A stretch of DNA of 64,000 nucleotides from Haloplanus litoreus (GTDB lineage Archaea > Halobacteriota > Halobacteria > Halobacteriales > Haloferacaceae): NCBI RefSeq assembly GCF_042677945.1, contig NZ_JBHUDN010000009.1; one strand, written 5' to 3'. Below the pieces are notes generated by a model, which saw only the letters and a list, made by a program, of their open reading frames with translations, was not told the origin of the DNA and made no database searches. A program made the translations under genes and the position numbers. Numbering within the stretch: position 1 is the first letter of the stretch; each line of letters starts with the position of its first letter. Shown in pieces: positions 35,118-44,067 of this stretch.

Positions 35118-38071
35118 GCATCTTCGACCGCATCGGGACGCTGAAAGAGCGTCTCGACGACCGCCTTGGTCGGCGGTTCGGCAACTGTGCGGTCTGTGGG
35201 AAGCCCACCCGCTCCCACCGCGTCGGGAGTCGCCTGCAGTGTCACACCTGTCGCGAGGCCGACGACTACCCCGTCGCGACCGACGGAGGGCGTGATATCC
35301 GCGAGCGCGTCGAGACGTTCGTCGCGAACCATCCCGACGTCGGCGCGATGCAGGTCCTCGCCCAACTCGACCTCGCGCCCGACCAACGAGAGCTCGTCAA
35401 GGACATCGTCGACGAATCCCGCGACCAGGACGACAGCAGCGAGCCGGTGCCGCGCTTCGAGGTTCCCGTCGGCGAGCAGTGCTGCATCACCGGCTGTCAC
35501 AACCGTCGGCTCTACCCTCACGACAACTCGCTGTGCGCGGAATGTTGGGATGGTGAGCCGCCCGAGACCGAGCCGGTAACCGTCGACGACGACCTGCTAG
35601 CCGAGGCCCAGGCAGTCGCTGGCGATCCCGGACCCGAGCGCGAGGATCCACCGGACCCAGTGCTCCCGCCCGAGCGCTTCCAGGACGAGAGCGATGACGA
35701 AGACGACGCGTCGAGCGTCGATGCGGACAACCTCCTCGCCGCTGCGATGGGCGACGATCTGCCGACCAAGGAGCCCAGCGAGGAGGGCTCGATCCCGTCG
35801 ACGACGTCCACCGGTCCGAGTCTCGCGATGCCGACCTCCGCACTCCCGCTCGGGCAACTCGATGCGATGGCGCCCGCCGAGCGGCGCCGTGCCGCTCGGA
35901 AGCGCGGGTTGGAGTGGCCAACGACCGACGAGGCTCGCGACCGCCTGTTCGAGACGATTGCCGAGGTGATGCGTGAGGGCGACGAGCGCGTCGTCGACGC
36001 GCCCACGTCGCTGGGCAAGACCTACACCGTGGCGTCGACGCGCTGGGGCGCGCGCGACGAGATCACCGGCGACAATCAAGTCGTCCACCTCCTCGCGACG
36101 CGGGATGCCCGCGACGAAGCGGTCGAAGTCGCCGAGGAGGACGGTGGTGAGCACTTCGTGCTGGAGGCCCGCCACGAGGCCTGCCCGGTTGCCGCCGGCG
36201 ATCACGATCCCCATCCGGAGAGTGACGACGACCGCGAGGTCATCACCACCGAGGGCGAGGCCGCCAGCGAGTGGCTCGCCCACAAGTGCGACGCAAAGGG
36301 GATTCCGTTCTCCGCAGCGCATCGCTACCTCGAGGATCACAACGACCAGGGCGCCGAGCTCCCCTGCAGCCACGACGGCGAGTGTCCGGCTATCCAGCAG
36401 TGGGAGGACCTTCGCGAGGGCGACCACCCGCTCGTCATCGCGACGCACAACTTCGCACACGTCCCCGGCCTGCGGATGGGGACGAATCTCGTCTTCGACG
36501 AGGAGCCCGACTTCGTCCAGGACCTCACGACGGATCGGGTTCGGGATGCTGTCGCGGCCTACCTGCAGGCTATCGACGCACCCGTCACCTCGTGGGAGGC
36601 GTTCGTCCAGCTCTCCCGCGGGGATTCCTGGGGCGACGACGCCGGTCAGGAGCGCGAGGCGCTCAAGCATATGCTCGACGCCGCCCCCGACCGGGAGTGG
36701 TACTTCGAGGAGCCGCGGGCACACGTCATGGCGCCGGCGCTCGCACGGGCTATCTTCCACGCCGAGGAGCGATCGAATGGCCGACGCGTCGGAAAGACGC
36801 CCTACGAACCACCGCGGCTGGATGCCCACGCCCACGATGACGAGGGGTGGAATCGGAGTTGGGTGACGATCGTCCTCGACGACCAGAACGACGTTCAGAC
36901 CGTGCGGGCGACACCCGACCTCAATCTCTGTCGGAGCGTGATCGGCCTGGACGCCCACCCCGCGCTCCCGAAGTGGCAGGCGAATACGGTGCCGCACATG
37001 CAGCGGACTCAAGTCCTCGATCCCGAGGAGCGTCGGCTGTGGCGTCGCTACGAGCGCGGGCTTCGCGTCGTCCAGGTCGGCACCGCGACCCGCCCGCTCA
37101 CGAAGGGAGAGTACTTCGACGACCGAGGTTTTCGGGCGATCGCGAGCCAGCTTCGAGGCACCTACGGGGAGCGGTTCCGCACGGCGATCACCGCCAAGTC
37201 AGTCGAGGACCGTGTCGCCTCGATCATGAACGAGGCCGGTGTCCACGATCCGAAGACGATGCACTACGGCGAGGAGAAGTCCCGCAACGACTTCGCCGAC
37301 GAGCCGATTGGACTCGTGGAAGGCGTGATCGACCCTGGAGACGACCACGTCGTCAACCTGCTCGCCGAACTCGATCTTGATGCCAAACCCGAGCGCTCCG
37401 AGGGCGAGTGTGAACACTGTGAGGGCGAGGGCTGTCGGAAGTGCCTTGGGACGGGGCAACAGCGGGCCCACGGCCGGGGCTTCACTGGCGAGGATGCAGA
37501 CACTGCTCGCGAAATCCTTGCCTCCGTCCGCGAGAACCACGTCGCCCAGGCCGCCGGACGCTACGCACGGAATCCCGACGACCCAGACTCAACGGCCACC
37601 GTGTACGTCAGGACCGACGCGATGCCGACTGGCTTCGCCGACGTCCAGACGCCCGGTGTGGTGTGGACCTTCGGGCAGAAACAGGATCGGATCGTCGAGG
37701 AACTTCGTGAGGCGGCCGAACCACTCTCCGCCCGAGTGCTCGCCGACCGTGCCGAGTGTTCGAAGGAACACGTCCGCCAGACGATGCGACGCTTCGAGGA
37801 CGAAGACGGCGATCACGACGTCCAGGTATTCGAGAGCGTCGGCGAGCACGGGGCGACACTGTACGCGGCCACGGGGTTACCGAACAGTGGTGTTGTCGAC
37901 GTCGGATCGCCAACCGAGGCGTATGGGAGTATCTATACGTGGGGGTTGGCGATCCGGGACCCCAACCCCATCGAGACCGACGACGACCAGCCGGACGGGC
38001 CGGCCAGTGCTGAGACGAGGACGTTCTGGGAGCCACTTGGCGGGGTCGACCCCGGTGGTACAGGCGGGTGA
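35114..38071 (+). CDS. Large viral helicase-like replication protein with zinc motifs and C-terminal wHTH
   Basis: 985 residues. N-terminal zinc motifs: CAVCGKP with CHTC (about 25-47) and CCITGC with CAEC (about 122-143). An acidic linker follows. The helicase-type ATPase core has Walker A APTSLGKTYT near 297 and an acidic FDEEPDF (Walker B type) near 460. Another Cys cluster (CEHCEGEGCRKC, about 767-778) and a wHTH (about 862-905, LSARVLADRAECSKEHVRQT) follow. It is probably the replication helicase or primase-helicase of the virus. A polymerase or primase active site is not recognised. Its GTG-type junction overlaps the next gene by four bases. Confidence 0.72.
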   Translation: MSIFDRIGTLKERLDDRLGRRFGNCAVCGKPTRSHRVGSRLQCHTCREADDYPVATDGGRDIRERVETFVANHPDVGAMQVLAQLDLAPDQRELVKDIVDESRDQDDSSEPVPRFEVPVGEQCCITGCHNRRLYPHDNSLCAECWDGEPPETEPVTVDDDLLAEAQAVAGDPGPEREDPPDPVLPPERFQDESDDEDDASSVDADNLLAAAMGDDLPTKEPSEEGSIPSTTSTGPSLAMPTSALPLGQLDAMAPAERRRAARKRGLEWPTTDEARDRLFETIAEVMREGDERVVDAPTSLGKTYTVASTRWGARDEITGDNQVVHLLATRDARDEAVEVAEEDGGEHFVLEARHEACPVAAGDHDPHPESDDDREVITTEGEAASEWLAHKCDAKGIPFSAAHRYLEDHNDQGAELPCSHDGECPAIQQWEDLREGDHPLVIATHNFAHVPGLRMGTNLVFDEEPDFVQDLTTDRVRDAVAAYLQAIDAPVTSWEAFVQLSRGDSWGDDAGQEREALKHMLDAAPDREWYFEEPRAHVMAPALARAIFHAEERSNGRRVGKTPYEPPRLDAHAHDDEGWNRSWVTIVLDDQNDVQTVRATPDLNLCRSVIGLDAHPALPKWQANTVPHMQRTQVLDPEERRLWRRYERGLRVVQVGTATRPLTKGEYFDDRGFRAIASQLRGTYGERFRTAITAKSVEDRVASIMNEAGVHDPKTMHYGEEKSRNDFADEPIGLVEGVIDPGDDHVVNLLAELDLDAKPERSEGECEHCEGEGCRKCLGTGQQRAHGRGFTGEDADTAREILASVRENHVAQAAGRYARNPDDPDSTATVYVRTDAMPTGFADVQTPGVVWTFGQKQDRIVEELREAAEPLSARVLADRAECSKEHVRQTMRRFEDEDGDHDVQVFESVGEHGATLYAATGLPNSGVVDVGSPTEAYGSIYTWGLAIRDPNPIETDDDQPDGPASAETRTFWEPLGGVDPGGTGG

Positions 38072-38319
38072 CTGGGGGCGACTTCGACCCACCGGCAGGG
38101 TTCGAAGACCTCCCGCCCAGTGCCAAGTACGTCCTTCGCGAGCTCGACCGCGACGGGCCGCTCACCAGACAGGAGCTCCTCGGCCGAACCTACCTCGCCC
38201 CGACCACCCTCGACGAGGCCCTCGATACTCTCGAATCTCGGCACTTCGTCCATAAGGCCCGCAAAAACGACGACCTCAGACAGGTTGTTGCCGAAATCCG
38301 GCAGTATCCGGACGCATAA
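38068..38319 (+). CDS. Small viral winged-helix (MarR-like) protein
   Basis: 83 residues from GTG 38068, coupled to the helicase gene. It reads as one winged helix: AKYVLRELDRDGPLTRQELLGRTYLAPTTLDEAL, then a wing with HFVHKARKNDDLRQ. It probably regulates viral transcription or loads the helicase. No ligand-binding part is present. Confidence 0.8.
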   Translation: MTGGDFDPPAGFEDLPPSAKYVLRELDRDGPLTRQELLGRTYLAPTTLDEALDTLESRHFVHKARKNDDLRQVVAEIRQYPDA

Positions 38320-38412
38320 CTACCACCCGCACCGACTACTGCACGTACCCCTACCCGACCGGCTGTTCGTGACCAACCCGAGAGTGGGGCCAAGTCACGA
38401 GTCTCTCCTACC

Positions 38413-38919
38413 ATGCACGAAAGCTTCCAAGACCGCATCCTGTCGGCGGTCGACGTGTGTAACAACTGCTTCGCCGTCGTTCGCGAACAGCGTCTAAAGG
38501 CCAAGCGCAACTGGGAGGTCTCTCGCGAGGCCTACTGGAGCCGGAGGAACCGCCAGACAACCGTCGAGTTCGCCCCGGCAGATTCGGTGAGCGAGCAGAA
38601 AGGCATCTTCTGTGACTGCGGCGTCGAAGGGTCCTACGAGCGGATCTGGGACGACCGCGAAATCGGTCGCGACCGCTTCAAGCGCTACATCCAGCAGATC
38701 GTCGCGACGCTGGAGTCGAAGGGGCTCTCGGTCGACCGCCAGCGCCTCGCCGCCTACGCGCTCACCGCCTACGACGAGCGCCTCCCGCCCGACGTCGTCG
38801 GCCCGGAACCCGAGTCGGTGCCGTCGATCAACGAGGCACTCGCGCGGGGTGTGGTCCGTGGTCTGCACGACTCGACGACGCTCGACCAGCGCGAGACCAC
38901 CGACCGTGTCCGCGTGTAG
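38413..38919 (+). CDS. Viral zinc-ribbon protein, conserved in haloviruses, function unknown
   Basis: 168 residues. CNNC (about 16-19) and CDCG (about 67-70) can form a split zinc ribbon. The remainder is helical, with ERIWDDREIGRDRFKRYIQQI and a segment on Tyr/Leu-rich helices (QRLAAYALTAYDERLP). Proteins of this layout occur in several haloarchaeal viruses and proviruses without a known role. It is separated from the previous gene by 93 bases, so it may have its own promoter. Confidence 0.7.
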   Translation: MHESFQDRILSAVDVCNNCFAVVREQRLKAKRNWEVSREAYWSRRNRQTTVEFAPADSVSEQKGIFCDCGVEGSYERIWDDREIGRDRFKRYIQQIVATLESKGLSVDRQRLAAYALTAYDERLPPDVVGPEPESVPSINEALARGVVRGLHDSTTLDQRETTDRVRV

Positions 38920-39063
38920 AGCCCGATGACCCGATCACCGCATCACGCGGCAGGCGAGGGACGCTGAGCCACACGAGCGGGCCTCCCATCAACGTGCGCC
39001 TGCAGTTCGGCTCATGCCATACGTCGATCCCCGCGAGCCGATTCGTCCTCGATGGCCCGCCTT

Positions 39064-39159
39064 GCCGGCGACTGGTTGAGCGGCGCGGCCCCTATGGGCG
39101 CTGGATAACAGTGTACGGGGCGCCAGCGTCGTGCCGCGGTTCGATCCCGCACGCCGGCC
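39064..39159 (+). ncRNA. tRNA-like element inside the provirus
   Basis: GCCGGCG (39064-39070) is perfectly complementary to CGCCGGC (39152-39158). The sequence before the 3' arm has a B box, GGTTCGATCCC, at exactly T-arm distance, and GTT/GGC can form a D stem. The middle is 96 bases overall and too long or irregular for one clear anticodon arm; GGCGC/GCGCC and CGCTGG/CCAGCG compete. It is either an intron-bearing viral tRNA or a decayed one. The anticodon is not assigned. Confidence 0.4.
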
Positions 39160-39224
39160 TCACGATGTCCAATGCCCGTAATCGCACGCATCCCGGCGAC
39201 TACGATCGCTGTCTCATCAAACCC

Positions 39225-39494
39225 ATGACCGACAGCGACGGCCGCCCCCTTTTCGAACCAGTGCATCTCGTCGACGCGGCTATCGTCGCGGCGATCGTCT
39301 TCTTCTCGCTGCTGCTCGGGGACGCCGTCCCGGCGATCCTCACCGGACAGGGGGCATATGTTTCTCCTGCCGACATCTACCAGCGCCTCCCGACAGCCGC
39401 GATCGCGTTCGGGCTGGTGCTCTGTAGCCAGTGGGCACGCTACCGGGGTATCCAACTCCGCGAGGCGCTCCCTGGAGGGAGCCGCGACGACTGA
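39225..39494 (+). CDS. Viral two-helix membrane protein, possible holin
   Basis: 89 residues from ATG 39225; ATG 39165 just after the tRNA-like element is an alternative. Two predicted membrane helices (VDAAIVAAIVFFSLLLGDAVPAI and LPTAAIAFGLVLCSQWARY) with a charged C-terminus fit a small holin-like protein. Its place directly before the terminase genes is seen in other viruses. No endolysin is recognised next to it, so the holin call is an inference. Confidence 0.65.
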   Translation: MTDSDGRPLFEPVHLVDAAIVAAIVFFSLLLGDAVPAILTGQGAYVSPADIYQRLPTAAIAFGLVLCSQWARYRGIQLREALPGGSRDD

Positions 39495-39610
39495 GGCGAT
39501 TCGATGACCTACCCGCCGCTGTTCGCGACGGCGCCGCATCGGTGGACGCCTCGACATCCTGACACCGACGCATCGGGCGATGGTCACCGTCACCGCCCTC
39601 ACGAGAACCG

Positions 39611-39618
39611 TATTTAAA
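39611..39618 (+). promoter_or_regulatory. TATA box of the structural gene operon
   Basis: TATTTAAA, about 45 bases before the ATG at 39660, is the clearest promoter in the provirus and probably drives the terminase and head genes. The mRNA would have a leader of about 20 bases. Confidence 0.65.
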
Positions 39619-39659
39619 CTATAACCCGGCACTCGCGACTGCAGAACGCTCTCACACCG

Positions 39660-40388
39660 ATGGCCACCTACGAACGCCGTGTCACACTCGCGCTCAAGTG
39701 GCACCACCTCGACAATCTCGCTCCCGAAGATATTCAGGAGCGCTTCGTCGACGAGGGCATCGGCGAGTACGCACTCTCGACGATCCGGGGCTACCTCAAC
39801 TCGGAGCCGGCCGAGGAGGTTCTCGAGCAGATCGAGGCGGAGCACGCTAACGTCCGCCTGCAGTCCGCCGAGCGCTACGAGCGACTGTACCAGCGCGCTC
39901 GCGAGGCCGAAGCCGAGGCGACGCGTGACGAGTGGGTCGAGGCGGTCGTCCCGAAGATGGACCGCGTCGCCGAACACGAGGCGCCGTTGCGGGTCGCCGA
40001 CTGGGAACGCGTCCCGCCCGGTGACGAGCGCCGTCCGGAGTGGGCCGACGAGCGCGACACGGTCGTTGTCTTCGTCGCCGACGACCGCTACTTGGACGTC
40101 GGTCAGGAGTACCCCGCCGGCGCCCGTCGAGGTGGCCAGCCGGCACGACCGGGCACCCAGCCGGAGTACCGCACCGTCCGGGTCGGCCTCGAACGCGACG
40201 TCGACGATCCGAAGGGACAAGCGATGGCCCGCAAAGAGCAGGCGAGCTACCAGCGCGAGAAGGCAGACGTCCTCGGGGTCTACTCGACGGACATCAACAT
40301 GAACGTCGACGGCGACATCGAGCACACGGTCGACCTCGACAGCGAGACTGCGGCGGCGATCCGGGAGGCGACACTCGACGATGAGTAG
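39660..40388 (+). CDS. Terminase small subunit-like protein
   Basis: 242 residues, coded just before the large terminase and overlapping it by eight bases. The N-terminus holds a helix-turn-helix (ALKWHHLDNLAPEDIQERFVDEG, then YALSTIRGYL) as used by small terminase subunits to recognise the packaging site, followed by a coiled-coil stretch (about 45-85). The C-terminal half is acidic. Assignment rests on position, HTH and size; sequence similarity to bacterial TerS is weak. Confidence 0.75.
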   Translation: MATYERRVTLALKWHHLDNLAPEDIQERFVDEGIGEYALSTIRGYLNSEPAEEVLEQIEAEHANVRLQSAERYERLYQRAREAEAEATRDEWVEAVVPKMDRVAEHEAPLRVADWERVPPGDERRPEWADERDTVVVFVADDRYLDVGQEYPAGARRGGQPARPGTQPEYRTVRVGLERDVDDPKGQAMARKEQASYQREKADVLGVYSTDINMNVDGDIEHTVDLDSETAAAIREATLDDE

Positions 40389-41970
40389 TACTGAAACCGC
40401 TGAGACTGAGGAGGTCGACCTCTCGCGGGCGCAGATCCGGGCGGCCTACAACCCCTTTGAGCACGGCTGCTGGCTCGATTTCGCGAACAAGATCACGCAG
40501 GGGTACATGGCTGCCGAACACGACGCCTGGAACCCCCTCGGTGAGCACCACGCCCAGTGGCTCCGGCACCTCGCCGGCGAGGCAGACGTCGAGGGCGATC
40601 TTGCCTTACTGTGTCACCGGGACGGCCTGAAGACGACGATCATCACGGCCTTCGCTGTCGCCTGTCTCGAGTACCTGGACGGGTATCGCGTCATCTGGGC
40701 GATGAACACCCGCGAGCAGGCCTTCGACAAAGCCGATCGCGAACTCAACCGCGTCATCGAGCGCAACCCGTGGCTCACCAACCTCAACCGACCGCGGGAA
40801 GAGGACTCGAAGAAGACGAAGGTGTTCGCGAACGGCTCGTCGCTGACGACCGGGTGGCTGTTCGGCGGCATCGAGGGTGCCCGCGCCCACTTGCTCATCC
40901 TCGACGACATCATCAAGGAACGCGGCGACGGCGAGACCAGCGAGATCATCAACTGGGTCGACGGCGTCACCCAGCCGATGGTCAAAGAAGACGGTCGCAC
41001 GGTGATCGTCGGGACGCGCAAGCGCCCAAACGATATCTACAACCACTACCGCGACTACGAGGGCTACGCACTCCGGGAGTTCCCAGCCATCCTCGACGTC
41101 TGGGACCAGGAGTTCCAGGAGGACGACGACTGGAAAGCCCGCCGCCCCGACGAGGAGCTCTACACCGTAGTCGACAACCCGTGGGCGGAGGGCACGCTAC
41201 AGCTCCTCTGGCCCGAGGCTCGCGGTCCCGAGTGGCTGGCCGACAAGCGCTCGAAGATCGCCGACTACCTGTTCTGGCGGGAGTACACGCTCACCATCCG
41301 GGGCGCGTCAGGCAACCTGATCGACGAGGCCGACGTCAACCGCCTCGTTGACGACGGTGGCTGTTCGATCCGGGGTCGGGAACCACCGCGAACACTCACC
41401 CCCGGCGCCGGCGAGGCGACCGTCGTTGCCCACGACCCCGCCCAGTCGCCGACCGGTGACGATGCAGCCTTCGTCGCGTTCCGTGTCGGTCGCGACGGCC
41501 GACGTCGCCTCCTGGACGCCGTCGCCGAGACGGGGATGGCCCCCTCGCAAGTCAAGGCGACGCTACTCGACTTCGACGACCGCTACGACCCCGCAGTGGT
41601 CGTGATCGAGGACAACGGGATGCAACAGTACGTCGCGAACGATGCCCTCGAGTTCTCCCCATCGCTCCGATCGAAGGTCCAGGGCATCTCGACGACCGGC
41701 AAGAAACACTCTTGGGAGAACGGCATCCCGCGACTTCGCCGGCTCGTCGAGAACGGTGGCATCCAGTTCTACCGGGGGCACAGCGGCACCGAGGAGTTCA
41801 TCCAGGCGGCGATGTCTCTGGAGCTCTCGGATGGGAAGCTCACCGGCCACACGCCGGACCTGATCGCGGCGTGGTACATGGCCGAGCAGGGCATTCGGCA
41901 CCTGGAGGGTATCGGCGCGCTCGAGGACGACGCCGGCGACGAGGACGCAAACGGAGTGAGCTATCTCTAA
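40381..41970 (+). CDS. terL: Terminase large subunit
   Basis: 529 residues. It packages DNA into procapsids and cuts it. The ATPase domain has a modified Walker A (HRDGLKTT, 79-86) and Walker B LLILDD (171-176). The RNase H-like nuclease domain begins at TVVAHDPAQ (Asp351) and continues with VVIEDNGMQQY near 400. The order small terminase, large terminase, portal is typical of tailed viruses. The Walker A lacks the usual second Gly but keeps Lys and Thr. Confidence 0.95.
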   Translation: MSSTETAETEEVDLSRAQIRAAYNPFEHGCWLDFANKITQGYMAAEHDAWNPLGEHHAQWLRHLAGEADVEGDLALLCHRDGLKTTIITAFAVACLEYLDGYRVIWAMNTREQAFDKADRELNRVIERNPWLTNLNRPREEDSKKTKVFANGSSLTTGWLFGGIEGARAHLLILDDIIKERGDGETSEIINWVDGVTQPMVKEDGRTVIVGTRKRPNDIYNHYRDYEGYALREFPAILDVWDQEFQEDDDWKARRPDEELYTVVDNPWAEGTLQLLWPEARGPEWLADKRSKIADYLFWREYTLTIRGASGNLIDEADVNRLVDDGGCSIRGREPPRTLTPGAGEATVVAHDPAQSPTGDDAAFVAFRVGRDGRRRLLDAVAETGMAPSQVKATLLDFDDRYDPAVVVIEDNGMQQYVANDALEFSPSLRSKVQGISTTGKKHSWENGIPRLRRLVENGGIQFYRGHSGTEEFIQAAMSLELSDGKLTGHTPDLIAAWYMAEQGIRHLEGIGALEDDAGDEDANGVSYL

Positions 41971-41971
41971 C

Positions 41972-43861
41972 ATGAGCGAGGACGACGCCCCCGCGAAGGT
42001 CCACGTCTCGGGCATCGAATCGGCCGATGCGATGTCGAAAGCGCGGTCCAGTACGCAACTCCCGGACCGGCGCATCCAGGTCCACGGGACGGGTATCAAG
42101 CCGCCGTACAACCCTTACCGACTCGCATCGTTTCTCGAACTCAACGAGACGCTGGCGGTCGGGATCCGGAAAAAGGCCCGCTACGAGGTGGGGTACGGCT
42201 TTTCGATCGTTCCACACGCCGACGTCGACGCCGAGGACGCGAGCGAAGAGGAGCGCGAGACGGCCCGCGGGTTCTGGCGTGGGCGTCGATCACGGTGGCA
42301 GACCAAGGCCCGCCGGTCGGCTGAGCCAACAACGCCAGAGGAGGTCCTCGAACTCGCTCGGCAGGACTACCACCTCGTCGGCTGGTGCTGTCTCGAAATC
42401 CTCGTCGACATGGAGGGCACGCCGGTCGGGCTCGCGCACGTCCCGGCGAACACGGTTCGGGTGCGCAAGCCCCAGAGTCGTTTCGACCAGCCGCGCCATC
42501 CCGAGGAGGGGCGGTTCATCGACAACGACGAGGCCGCGCAGTACGCCAGTCGGGGCTACGTCCAGGTCCGGGATGGGCGGCGGCGCTACTTCGGCGAGGC
42601 CGGCGACCGCTACCGAGGGCGGGGCGAGGACGACGGTCGCGACCCGCTCTTCGTCGATCGCGAGACGGGCGAGGTCGCTGTCGGGAGTGCCGAGCGCCTG
42701 CCGAATGCGCCGGCGAACGAACTCATCTTCCTCGCCAACCCGTCGCCGTTGGCGGACGACTACGGCATCCCCGACTGGGTCAGTGCCATCCGGACGATCA
42801 GTGCCGATGAGGCGGCCAAGGACTACAACCGGGCGTTTTTCGACAACGACACGATCCCGCGCTTCGTCATCAAGGTCACTGGCGGCGAGCTCTCCGAGGA
42901 ATCCAAGCGCGACCTCAAGCAGATGCTCCACGGGCTTCGCGAAGAGTCCCATCGCGCGGTCATCCTCGAGGTCGAAAAATTCCAGTCGAAGCTCGATCAG
43001 GACGTCGAAATCGAACTGGAGCCACTCGGCCAGGGCATCAGCGAGGAGATGGACTTCCGACTGTTCCGCGAGAAAAACGAACACGAGATTGCGAAGGTGC
43101 TGGAACTCCCACCGATCAAGATCGGCAACACCGAGACGTCGAACCGCTCGAACTCCGACGTTCAGGACCGTGAATTCGCCCTTGAAGTAATCCAGCCCGA
43201 GCAGCACAAGTTCGCATCGCGGCTGTACCAAATCCTCCACCAACAGGCGCTCGGAATCCTCGACTGGACTGTCGAGTTCGAGCTCCGGGGTGCCGACCAG
43301 CCGAAGGAGGATGCCGATATCGCTCGGCGGAAGATTCAGGCCGTCCGGGGTGCGATCCCGGTCGACCGTGCCCTGGAGATGATCGGGGAAGAGCCACTTC
43401 CGGACGATCACCCCGTCGACGGCGACACCTTGGTCGCGAACGTAGGGCGCGAGGAGACTGGTCAGCCCGGTGGGACGCCCGCCGTCGAGAACCAACTCCC
43501 ACCGGAGGAGAACAAGATCGGCGAGCGGGCGTGGGCCGACGTCGAGGCGGATCTCGCGACCAAGGATCCCATCGAGCAGACGCAGTTCGACTCGTCGACC
43601 CTCGCTGAGGGGCTGTATGACTTCGGCGAGCAGGAACTCTTCCTGTCGTTCAAACGCGAGGGCCAGAACAGCCTCTACGCCTACGTCGACGTCCCGCCGT
43701 CGAAGTGGGCGGGGCTCGTCCAAGCCTCCAGCACCGGATCGTACCATTACGACAACATCCGGCTCGATTACCCGTACGTCGAAATCACGAACTTCCACGA
43801 CCGGCTCCCGGAGGGGCCGTCGCCGGATCCTGACGACGTCCCCGACGACATCCCGACGTAG
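41972..43861 (+). CDS. Portal protein with C-terminal KTSC-like domain
   Basis: 629 residues. The portal core extends from about 40 to 450, with LAVGIRKKARYEVGYGF, LPNAPANELIFLANPSP, FDNDTIPRFVIKVTGG and IKIGNTETSNRSNSDVQ, as in HK97-type portals. After an acidic linker, residues about 540-605 (TLAEGLYDFGEQELFLSFK, YAYVDVPPSKWAGLVQASSTGS) match a KTSC domain, an extra module of unknown role. The portal forms the dodecameric DNA gate at one capsid vertex. Confidence 0.92.
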   Translation: MSEDDAPAKVHVSGIESADAMSKARSSTQLPDRRIQVHGTGIKPPYNPYRLASFLELNETLAVGIRKKARYEVGYGFSIVPHADVDAEDASEEERETARGFWRGRRSRWQTKARRSAEPTTPEEVLELARQDYHLVGWCCLEILVDMEGTPVGLAHVPANTVRVRKPQSRFDQPRHPEEGRFIDNDEAAQYASRGYVQVRDGRRRYFGEAGDRYRGRGEDDGRDPLFVDRETGEVAVGSAERLPNAPANELIFLANPSPLADDYGIPDWVSAIRTISADEAAKDYNRAFFDNDTIPRFVIKVTGGELSEESKRDLKQMLHGLREESHRAVILEVEKFQSKLDQDVEIELEPLGQGISEEMDFRLFREKNEHEIAKVLELPPIKIGNTETSNRSNSDVQDREFALEVIQPEQHKFASRLYQILHQQALGILDWTVEFELRGADQPKEDADIARRKIQAVRGAIPVDRALEMIGEEPLPDDHPVDGDTLVANVGREETGQPGGTPAVENQLPPEENKIGERAWADVEADLATKDPIEQTQFDSSTLAEGLYDFGEQELFLSFKREGQNSLYAYVDVPPSKWAGLVQASSTGSYHYDNIRLDYPYVEITNFHDRLPEGPSPDPDDVPDDIPT

Positions 43862-43938
43862 TCTGCCACCGATGATCCAGGGAGCGCCCGACTCCCCTGT
43901 GTGAGGTTCGACCGGGCGAGACGGATTCCTACCGACAC

Positions 43939-44064
43939 ATGACCGACAGCAACCACGAGCGCGGCGAGAAGCGCGGCGTCCTCTCGACCGGTCGAGCCAA
44001 GTCTCTCGACAAAACGAAGGACGCCGACGCGGACGCCGCCGACGATGATGAGGACGAGGACTAA
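43939..44064 (+). CDS. Tiny acidic protein between portal and protease genes
   Basis: 41 residues: ATG 43939, stop TAA 44062-44064. It starts MTDSNHERGEKRGVLSTGRA and ends in an Asp/Glu run. It is three bases before the protease gene and in the correct order for a head-maturation helper. Composition is haloarchaeal. Protein-level support is lacking; it could also be a non-functional remnant. Confidence 0.5.
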   Translation: MTDSNHERGEKRGVLSTGRAKSLDKTKDADADAADDDEDED

Positions 44065-44067
44065 CCC

